Of a stretch of DNA of 64,000 nt, positions 58,166-64,000 are shown one piece after another (position 1 is the first letter of the stretch; each line of letters begins with the position of its first letter). The stretch is taken from NCBI RefSeq assembly GCF_004324755.1, contig NZ_SDMQ01000004.1, positions 62,001 to 126,000 on the forward strand, given 5' to 3'. A program made the position numbers and the translations under genes. Source of the stretch: Propioniciclava sinopodophylli. Lineage in GTDB: Bacteria; Actinomycetota; Actinomycetes; Propionibacteriales; Propionibacteriaceae. The notes beneath the pieces are model-generated. The model was given only the letters and a program-made list of their open reading frames with translations, was not told the origin of the DNA and did not search any database.

Positions 58166-58947
58166 CCGAACCAGCGCCCCAGCTCCTCGACCAGGCCGCC
58201 TTCGGCGAGCGTGCCCGTCACGGCGTCCGCCACGGCGACGAGCTCGGCGGGAGAGCCGCCCATGGCGACGCCGCGGCCGGCCCAGGTGAGCATCTCGATG
58301 TCGTTGCGGCCGTCCCCCAGCGCGAGCACGTCGGCGGGGTCGATGCCCATCCGCCCGCACACGCGTGCCAGCCCGTGGGCCTTGTCGACACCCTCGGGCG
58401 CGATGTCGAGCCAGGCGGTGTAGCCGATCGCGTACGAGACGCCCTCCAGGCCGAGCCGGTGGGCGAGCTCGATGAAGTCGTCCTCGGATGCGTTGGGGTC
58501 GCGAACGATCACGCGCGTCACCTCCGAGCCGGCGAGTTCGTCGACGCTGACGACCTCGATCTCGCCGTGCAGCTCGCCCGTGGGGAACTCGTCCGACACC
58601 CGGTAGCCGCGGCCCACGACCTCGACGGCCAGCAGCGCAGCGGGGTGCTCGGCGAGGATCCGGTCCACCACGGGGCGAGGGTCGAAGGTCAGCACGTCCA
58701 CGACCTCGAACGGCGGGTAGCGCACGGTGACCGCCCCGTTCGAGCAGACGTGCTCGACGTGCTCCAGCGGCAGCTGCTCGATCACCGTCAGCGCCGACGC
58801 CCACGACCGCCCCGTCGACAGGATCACCGGGACGCCGGCGTCCACCACCCGCTGCACGGCGGCACGGACGCCGGGGTCGATCACGTTGGACTCGTCGACG
58901 AGCGTGCCGTCGACATCGAGGGCCACGAGGGCGGGCTGCCAGGTCAC
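58138..58947 (-). CDS. HAD-superfamily Cof-type phosphatase (subfamily IIB)
   Basis: This 269-aa phosphatase has nucleophile Asp11 in ALDVDGTLVDE, Thr in ILSTGRSW, a IIB cap domain in the middle, a Lys near VDKAHGL, and the last motif LALGDGRNDIEML. It hydrolyses sugar phosphates or similar metabolites; the substrate cannot be told from sequence. The last eight codons fall in the 22-bp repeat. Confidence 0.94.
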   Translation of the reverse strand: MTWQPALVALDVDGTLVDESNVIDPGVRAAVQRVVDAGVPVILSTGRSWASALTVIEQLPLEHVEHVCSNGAVTVRYPPFEVVDVLTFDPRPVVDRILAEHPAALLAVEVVGRGYRVSDEFPTGELHGEIEVVSVDELAGSEVTRVIVRDPNASEDDFIELAHRLGLEGVSYAIGYTAWLDIAPEGVDKAHGLARVCGRMGIDPADVLALGDGRNDIEMLTWAGRGVAMGGSPAELVAVADAVTGTLAEGGLVEELGRWFGSAEDSWSG

Positions 58948-59044
58948 GTCTGAACCCTAGGGAGATTTCTCCTGAGGAGTCTTCACCGTCCACGCAACCT
59001 TTCGGGGGTCCCGTGCGTCTTGGTAGGTAAGGAGGTACGCCCCC

Positions 59045-59176
59045 ATGCTCCGCTACGACCAGTCCACCACCCCCACCCAGCTCAAGCGACTGCGCGACCG
59101 CGCCTACTGCATCGTCCTGCTCGTGGCCGCCCTCTCGATCTCGGCGGTGTTCCTCCTGCCCGCGCTGCTGCCGTAG
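59045..59176 (+). CDS. Small single-pass membrane protein, 43 aa
   Basis: ATG 59045 follows a strong AAGGAGG by 9 nt. The product MLRYDQSTTPTQLKRLRDRAY..., then a hydrophobic helix (IVLLVAALSISAVFLLPALL), ends at TAG 59174-59176. Charged N-terminus and C-terminal helix suggest a tail-anchored or small regulatory membrane peptide. It is upstream of the DUF1707 gene in the same direction, 35 bp apart. Confidence 0.8.
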   Translation: MLRYDQSTTPTQLKRLRDRAYCIVLLVAALSISAVFLLPALLP

Positions 59177-59211
59177 CCCGGTCACTCGGGCGGGTCGGTA
59201 GCGTGGACGCC

Positions 59212-59898
59212 GTGAGCACCACTCCCCAAGGACCCGGACGCGAGTTGCACCTCCGCGTCGGCACGGCACAGCGCGAGCGCGCCCTGGAGGTCATCCGCAA
59301 CGCGGCCGCGGACGAGCGCATCACCTTCGACGAACTCGAGGGGCGCGTGCCACGCGCCCTGGGGGCCGTCACCCGCGCCGACCTCGTCTCCGTGCTGGAA
59401 GACCTCGCCCCCGCCGCCGAGGTGGACGCCATCGTCGGCCTGGACGCCCCGATCGGCGAGGGGCCCGGCTTCACCTGGGACGACCCGCTCGTCCTGGAGG
59501 GAAAGGGCTGGCGTCAGCTCACCGTCTCCGGCGACTGGGTCACACCGCCGTTCATCGAGGTGCACTCCTCGATCGGCGGCGTCCTGCTGGACTTCACCCT
59601 CGCCACTGCCCCCGCCAAGGTGATCGACCTGGTGCTCGTCGTGAACGACTGGGGCACCACCACCATCGTCGTGCCCGAGGGCTGGGGCGTCGACACCCAG
59701 GCCACCCAGGCCGAGGCCAGTTACATCGAGACCCGCGGCGTCCGGACGCGGCCGCAGCACGGCAAGCCCCGCATCATCGTCCGCGGTCGCACCTCGGGCC
59801 AGGTGAAGGTGAAGCTCTCGGACGAAAGGGACGCCCTCAAGGCGCAGCGCTTCGTCGAGAAGGGACGCCCCGGCATGCCCGAACTGCCGAGGGCTTGA
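59212..59898 (+). CDS. DUF1707 protein with beta-rich C-terminal domain
   Basis: GTG 59212 gives 228 aa. A DUF1707-type domain spans residues ~9-65 (LHLRVGTAQRERALEVIRNAAADERITFDELEGRVPRALGAVTRADLVSVLEDLAP). The rest is beta-rich (WRQLTVSGDWVTPPFIEVHSSIGGVLLDFTLATAPAKVIDLVLVVNDWGTTTIVVPEGWGV), like DUF1707-DUF4870/LiaF-type stress-response proteins. There is no membrane helix. The stop codon (TGA in GAGGGCTTGAG) lies in a 22-bp repeat unit. Confidence 0.88.
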   Translation: MSTTPQGPGRELHLRVGTAQRERALEVIRNAAADERITFDELEGRVPRALGAVTRADLVSVLEDLAPAAEVDAIVGLDAPIGEGPGFTWDDPLVLEGKGWRQLTVSGDWVTPPFIEVHSSIGGVLLDFTLATAPAKVIDLVLVVNDWGTTTIVVPEGWGVDTQATQAEASYIETRGVRTRPQHGKPRIIVRGRTSGQVKVKLSDERDALKAQRFVEKGRPGMPELPRA

Positions 59899-59951
59899 GT
59901 TTCCCGCGCCCAAGGCTTGAGTTTCCCGCGCCGAGGGCTTGGGTTTCGGCC
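59886..59951. repeat. Tandem 22-bp repeat, three units
   Basis: Units at 59886, 59908 and 59930 are each exactly 22 bp, with core GAGGGCTTGAGTTTCCCGC. The first unit contains the stop codon of the DUF1707 gene; the last ends 32 bp before the next start. Confidence 0.9.
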
Positions 59952-59983
59952 CCCGGCCCGGCGACGACTGGCAGAATCGCGTC

Positions 59984-60838
59984 ATGGAAGAGACCACGTT
60001 CACCGTTCCCAGCGACGACGGCATCGACCTCCACGTCTACCGGTGGGCCCCCGAGGGTGAGCCTCGGGCCGTCATCCAGGTGCAGCACGGGCTGGCCGAA
60101 CACGGCGCCCGCTACCGCCGCTTCGCCGAGGCGCTGACGGCGGCCGGCTACCTCGTCTACGCCCCGGACGCCCGCGGCTCGGGCCTCACCGCCGCCGGCA
60201 AGCACGGCGACTGGGGACCCGACGGCTGGCAGGGCTGGGTGGACGACCTCGGCGTCCTCAACAAGCGCATCCGCGAGGACGCCCCCGGCCTGCCGCTGGT
60301 CCTGTTCGGCCACTCGATGGGCTCGTTCGCCACCCAGCACTTCCTGCTCGACCACGCATCCGACGTCGACGCCGTCGTCCTGTCGGGAACCGGCGACGCC
60401 GCCGTCCTCGCCCCCATGCTCGGCTCGGACGCCCCCACCGACCTCAGCGCGTTCAACGCCCCGTTCGAGCACCGCACCGGGTTCGAGTGGCTCTCGCGCG
60501 ACGCGGACGAGGTCGACAAGTACGTCGCCGACCCCCTGTGCGGGTGGGCCGCGCCGTCGCCCGCGGGCATCGTGTCGCTGGCCCGCGCGGCCGACCCCGA
60601 GGCGCTGTCAGCCATCCCGAAGGACCTGCCGATCCTGCTGATCTCGGGCCGCGACGACCCTGTCGGCGGCGCCGGCGGCGAGGGCGTCGAGGCGGTGGCC
60701 CAGCGCTACCGGGACGCCGGCCTGACCGACGTCGAGGTGCACCTGTACCCCGAGGCCCGCCACGAGCTGCTCAACGAGACCAACCGCGACGAGGTCACCG
60801 CCGACGTCATCGCGTTCCTGGACCGCGCCCTGCCCTGA
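59984..60838 (+). CDS. Alpha/beta hydrolase (monoacylglycerol-lipase-like)
   Basis: This 284-aa hydrolase has HGLAEHGARY (oxyanion/HG motif), nucleophile Ser in FGHSMGSFA, an Asp in LISGRDDPVGG and catalytic His in EARHELLNE, the typical Hydrolase_4 layout. There is no signal peptide. It probably cleaves monoacylglycerols or other short esters. Its 3' end overlaps the convergent methyltransferase gene by 32 bp. Confidence 0.93.
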   Translation: MEETTFTVPSDDGIDLHVYRWAPEGEPRAVIQVQHGLAEHGARYRRFAEALTAAGYLVYAPDARGSGLTAAGKHGDWGPDGWQGWVDDLGVLNKRIREDAPGLPLVLFGHSMGSFATQHFLLDHASDVDAVVLSGTGDAAVLAPMLGSDAPTDLSAFNAPFEHRTGFEWLSRDADEVDKYVADPLCGWAAPSPAGIVSLARAADPEALSAIPKDLPILLISGRDDPVGGAGGEGVEAVAQRYRDAGLTDVEVHLYPEARHELLNETNRDEVTADVIAFLDRALP

Positions 60839-61271
60839 CCGCCCGCACCGCGAACGTGGGCGCACCCGGGTCGAAGGGGGCGCCCGCGACGTCGCCGGTG
60901 ACCTCGACCACGTCGAACCCCACCGACTCGACCTCGGCGCGCACCTCGTCGACGGTCAACCGCGCATGGGCCAGCGACCGGGCCCAGGCGTCCACACCCA
61001 GAACCCGGACGCCGCGCCGCGCCAGCCGCACGGCGTACAACCCCGGACCGCAGCCCAGGTCGAGCACGCGCGACCCCGGCCCCAACCCCAACACGGAGCG
61101 GAGCCAGTCGACCGACGCGTCGATGAACGCGTGCGGCCGCGACGCCGCCGCGGTCGCCGGGTCGAGGTGGTGGGCGAGCATCTGCGCCGAGATGTGCGGG
61201 TCGTCCCAGAACTCGGGTGTCGTGTAGGCGCTGAACGGCTCCGGCCTCACGCCCCGCGGAGGCAGGGTCAC
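60807..61271 (-). CDS. SAM-dependent methyltransferase with internal deletion
   Basis: GTG 61271 overlaps the upstream stop (GTGA). Residues 1-~105 are a normal start (FSAYTTPEFWDDPHISAQMLAHHLDP; motif I SRVLDLGCGPGLYAVRLARRG; VDAWARSLAHAR). The sequence then passes directly into what looks like the family's C-terminal tail (LTVDEVRAEVESVGFDVVEVTGDVAGAPFDPGAPTFAVRA). Relatives are ~250 aa; about 100 residues with motifs post I to III appear lost in frame. The protein may be made but is unlikely to methylate. Confidence 0.75.
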   Translation of the reverse strand: MTLPPRGVRPEPFSAYTTPEFWDDPHISAQMLAHHLDPATAAASRPHAFIDASVDWLRSVLGLGPGSRVLDLGCGPGLYAVRLARRGVRVLGVDAWARSLAHARLTVDEVRAEVESVGFDVVEVTGDVAGAPFDPGAPTFAVRAVRAGRGPGTR

Positions 61272-62137
61272 GGCTCCACCGCCTGCATCGCCTTGAGGAT
61301 CGTCACCTGCCGCGTGACCGAGCCGTGCCAGTCGTCCCGTCGGCTCTCGGCAGAGCCGTCCTGCACCGCCCAGCCGAGGTTGATGGCGCAGCGCACCACG
61401 ACCCAGTCGCGGGCACGCCGCTCGTCGAGCCCGGCTGTGTCGACCACCGCGTAGAACCGGTCCCGGATCGCCTGCCCCACGTCCCTCGACGCCTCGAGGT
61501 CGGCCCAGCGGTTCCACAGCAGCGGCGCCACCTCGTACTCGGGCGCGGCGTTGTAGCCCTTGGGGTCGATCGCGACCCACTCGTCGCCGCGGGCCATGAC
61601 GTTGAGGTAGTGCAGGTCGCCGTGCACGACGTGGGTGCCGGGCTCGGCGGCCAGCTCGCGGCCGGCGCGCAACGCCCAGTCGACGAACCGCGGCGGCGCG
61701 GGCACCGCACGCCCCAGCCCCTCCAGCTCACCCAGCCAGCGGCGCACGAACGCGTGCCCGTCGGGCAGTTGCGGGGCGGCCCGGCGGTGCAGCCGGCCGT
61801 ACAGCCCGGCCACGATCCGGGACGCCTCGTCGGCGTCCCAGTGCTCCTGCAGTTGGCCGTCCAACCACTCCAACAGCAGGACGCCGCGGCGCGGGTCGGC
61901 CCGCACCAACTCGACCGCGGGGCGTCCACCCCACAGGGTCAGGGTCGGGATCTCGCCGACGTTGTCGGCCTCGACGTGGCTGGACTTGCAGGCCCGGCGG
62001 ACGCCGTCGGCGTCCAGCACCGGGTACACCCGCGCCGTGACGCCGGACATCGGCTCTCCGTCGGGCGTCAGGTGCCAGCGCCGGAAGGTGTCCTCGACGA
62101 GGCGCGGGAGGCTGTCCTCCCACGCCTGCCGGGACAC
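61268..62137 (-). CDS. Aminoglycoside/streptomycin-kinase-like phosphotransferase
   Basis: This 289-aa protein starts at GTG 62137 (MSRQAWEDSLPRLVEDTFRRWHLTPDG). It has a protein-kinase-like fold: CKSSHVEADNVGEIPTLTLWGG near the N-lobe, catalytic loop HVVHGDLHYLNVMARG and metal site VAIDPKG. This matches streptomycin 6-kinase/APH-type enzymes that phosphorylate drugs or small metabolites. Resistance activity is unproven. It lies 11 bp after serS and is coupled to the methyltransferase-like gene. Confidence 0.9.
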   Translation of the reverse strand: MSRQAWEDSLPRLVEDTFRRWHLTPDGEPMSGVTARVYPVLDADGVRRACKSSHVEADNVGEIPTLTLWGGRPAVELVRADPRRGVLLLEWLDGQLQEHWDADEASRIVAGLYGRLHRRAAPQLPDGHAFVRRWLGELEGLGRAVPAPPRFVDWALRAGRELAAEPGTHVVHGDLHYLNVMARGDEWVAIDPKGYNAAPEYEVAPLLWNRWADLEASRDVGQAIRDRFYAVVDTAGLDERRARDWVVVRCAINLGWAVQDGSAESRRDDWHGSVTRQVTILKAMQAVEP

Positions 62138-62148
62138 CGGGCCGGAAC

Positions 62149-63429
62149 TCAAGCGGCGGCGACCGGGGTCAGGAACTCGCGCCCGCCGAGGTAGGGCCGG
62201 AGTGCCTCGGGGACGCGCACCGACCCGTCGGCCTGCTGGTGGTTCTCCAGGATCATGATGATCGTGCGGGTCATCGCGCACAGCGTGCCGTTGAGCGTGG
62301 CCAGAGGGCGGGTGCCGCCGGCGTCCCGCTGCCGGATGTTGAGGCGGCGCGCCTGGAACTCGGTGCAGTTCGAGGTCGAGGTGATCTCGCGGTAGCGCTC
62401 CTGGGTGGGCAGCCAGCCGTAGCAGTCGAACTTGCGGGCGGCCGACGACCCGAGGTCGCCCGAGGCGACGTCGAGGACCTGGTACGGGATCTCCAGCGAC
62501 TCGATGAACGCCTTCTCGTAACCCAGCAGCTTGGCGTGCTCGGCCTCGGCGTCCTCGGGCGAGCAGTAGACGAACAGCTCGGCCTTGTCGAACCAGTGCA
62601 CGCGAAAGATGCCGCGGGTGTCCTTGCCGTAGGCGCCGGCCTCGCGGCGGAAGCAGCTCGACCACCCCACGTAGTGCTTCGGCAGCGACCCGGCGGGCAG
62701 GATCTCGTCGGAGTGGTAGGCCGCCAGCGCGACCTCGGAGGTGCCGACCAGGTACAGATCGTCGCGCTCGAGGTGGTAGACGTCCTCGGCCGCCTGGCCC
62801 AGGAACCCCGTCCCGGCCATCGCCTCCGGCTTCACCAAACTCGGGACGATCATCGGCGTGAACCCCCACGAGGACGCCATCGCCATCGCGTGCTGCAGCA
62901 GCGCGAACTCGAGCTGGGCCCCTTGGCCGGTCAGCACGTAGAACCGCGAGCCGGAGATCTTGGCGCCGCGCTCCATGTCGATGGCGCCCAGCATCTCGCC
63001 CAGTTCGAGGTGGTCACGGGGGGCGAAGCCCTCGGCGGCGAAGTCGCGCGGGGTTCCCCACGTCTCGATGATCTCGCCCTCGTCCTCGCCACCCGAGGGA
63101 ACCCCGTCGATCACGATGTTGCCCAGCTGCATCATCAGCTCGTCGAAGGTGGCGTTGGCGGCCTCGGTCTCGGCCTGAGCCTCCTTGACGGACGCCGCGA
63201 GTTCCTTGGTGCGTGCCAGCAGGGCCTGCTTCTCCTCGGGCGAGGCCTTCGGGATCTGCGCCGACAGCGACTTCTGCTCCGCGCGCGCGGACTCCGACGT
63301 CGCCATCAGCGAACGACGCCGCTCGTCGGCGGCCACGAGCTGGTCGACCAGCTCGACCGACTCGCCGCGGGAGGCCTGGCTCCGGCGGACGCGGTCGGGG
63401 TCGGTGCGCAGAATCTTCGGATCGATCAC
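62149..63429 (-). CDS. serS: Seryl-tRNA synthetase
   Basis: This 426-aa class II synthetase charges tRNA-Ser. The N-terminal coiled-coil arm (residues ~25-105, [44 protein letters not shown]) grips the variable arm. The catalytic core has motif 2 ([29 protein letters not shown]) and motif 3 ([23 protein letters not shown]). Length is normal. Its substrates tRNA-Ser(GCT) and tRNA-Ser(TGA) are also in this window. Confidence 0.98.
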   Translation of the reverse strand: MIDPKILRTDPDRVRRSQASRGESVELVDQLVAADERRRSLMATSESARAEQKSLSAQIPKASPEEKQALLARTKELAASVKEAQAETEAANATFDELMMQLGNIVIDGVPSGGEDEGEIIETWGTPRDFAAEGFAPRDHLELGEMLGAIDMERGAKISGSRFYVLTGQGAQLEFALLQHAMAMASSWGFTPMIVPSLVKPEAMAGTGFLGQAAEDVYHLERDDLYLVGTSEVALAAYHSDEILPAGSLPKHYVGWSSCFRREAGAYGKDTRGIFRVHWFDKAELFVYCSPEDAEAEHAKLLGYEKAFIESLEIPYQVLDVASGDLGSSAARKFDCYGWLPTQERYREITSTSNCTEFQARRLNIRQRDAGGTRPLATLNGTLCAMTRTIIMILENHQQADGSVRVPEALRPYLGGREFLTPVAAA

Positions 63430-63504
63430 GGCAGCATCCTAGCCGTGGGGCGCCCGACCGACGGGGCCCGCCCGGGCGCCCCGACCGCGTGGGAGACTGG
63501 ACGC

Positions 63505-64000
63505 GTGAGGACACGCTGGGGGCTCGCGCACCTCGCCACGGTGGTGCTGGCGGCGGCATTCGGGCTGTGGACGTGGCTCACGCTGTCCGTGGGGGCTTTC
63601 GAACGGGTGGACGCCCTCTCCCGCGTCCCCGGCGTCACGGGCGCCTCGGCGCGCGGACAGATCCTCGCCGCGATCGCGATCCTCACGACCCCGACCGTCC
63701 TCTACACCGTGCTGGCCGGGCTCACTTTGTGGGCCGCGCGCCGCCGGCTGCACAACCTCGCGTGGGCGATGTTGCTGAGCATCCCTCTCGGGTGGGGCAG
63801 CAGCCAGCTGGTGAAGATGATCGTCCAGCGCCCCCGCCCGGACACCGCACTTCCCCTCATCACCGCCGAGGGGTATGCCTACCCCAGCTCCCACATGACG
63901 GCGGCGACGATCGTGGCGGTGCTGGTCATCGCAGCGATGGTCGTGACCCGCCGCCGCCGGACCATGGTGGTCGCCGCCACCGCGGCCCTCGTCGTGGCCT
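63505..64000 (+). CDS. PAP2-family phosphatase, N-terminal part
   Basis: GTG 63505 opens a frame that stays open to the window end, 165 codons: VRTRWGLAHLATVVLAAAFGLWTWLTL, then further helices. The PAP2 signature appears as KMIVQRPRP and, further on, YPSSHMTAATIVAVLV (PSSH replaces the usual PSGH). The third motif would lie beyond the edge. It likely dephosphorylates lipid or undecaprenyl pyrophosphates at the membrane. It is divergent from serS. Confidence 0.85.
   Translation, partial: MRTRWGLAHLATVVLAAAFGLWTWLTLSVGAFERVDALSRVPGVTGASARGQILAAIAILTTPTVLYTVLAGLTLWAARRRLHNLAWAMLLSIPLGWGSSQLVKMIVQRPRPDTALPLITAEGYAYPSSHMTAATIVAVLVIAAMVVTRRRRTMVVAATAALVVA

Noticed and set aside
63026-63060. Match to the CCCTCGGCGG repeat core within serS
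   Set aside because: It encodes normal conserved serS residues and is not tandem; chance similarity in GC-rich code.

Overview
The window is high-GC DNA (roughly 70 % by eye) from an actinobacterium. GTG starts, ATGA/GTGA operon overlaps, a DUF222/HNH '13E12-like' protein, DUF1707 and DUF4921 proteins, a GTP-dependent PEP carboxykinase and an LCP cell-wall ligase together suggest Propionibacteriales, perhaps Propionibacteriaceae. That placement is inference from gene families, not a database result.

Layout. 1-5.3 kb is a lower-GC block. It holds a C5-cytosine DNA methyltransferase divergent from a tightly coupled operon of a P-loop ATPase, an unknown 458-aa protein and a third protein that runs off the window edge. 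The gene order and size pattern recall the DptF-DptG-DptH restriction genes of phosphorothioate systems, and this is the best candidate for an undescribed defence system. 5.3-13 kb is a gene graveyard: a sigma-factor/partner remnant, a toxin/immunity remnant, a VapC tail and a second broken sigma pair. Among them lie intact TetR/monooxygenase, proline iminopeptidase and secreted-protein genes. 13-23.4 kb is mostly ordinary: an HNH protein, a VanZ/RDD protein, an ABC exporter with its two-component system, an MFS transporter, a secreted protein and lipoprotein pair, a LysR regulator and tRNA-Arg. 23.6-29.0 kb is a LacI-controlled sugar cluster (binding protein, two permeases, clan GH-J hydrolase), probably for fructosides. 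It is bounded on the right by an inverted tRNA-Arg 3' remnant. 29.3-39.2 kb has an ABC-ATPase fragment, PEPCK, flavohemoglobin, a DUF4185 protein and a glycine-betaine ABC operon.

39.24-46.92 kb is a mobile island in tRNA-Ser(GCT). It has 58-bp direct repeats, paired integrase arm-type sites at both ends and a 5'-truncated tyrosine integrase beside the tRNA. Its cargo is an AlbA_2/ATPase regulator, a Ser/Thr kinase whose upstream DNA is an MtrA-like receiver fragment, and a membrane protein with 23 tandem 12-residue repeats. 47-64 kb carries the LCP protein, tRNA-Ser(TGA), a quinone oxidoreductase, transporters including a second ABC exporter, DUF proteins, HAD and alpha/beta hydrolases, a methyltransferase with an internal deletion, a phosphotransferase, seryl-tRNA synthetase and a PAP2 phosphatase that runs off the right edge.

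Two non-coding signals recur. One is a 22-bp unit with a GCCGAGGGCT-like core, tandem at four places (19.4, 50.9, 58.1 and 59.9 kb), mostly at gene ends. The other is a large imperfect hairpin at 51.6 kb. Frameshifted or deleted genes are concentrated in accessory loci while core genes are intact, so most look like true decay, although read-level errors cannot be excluded.
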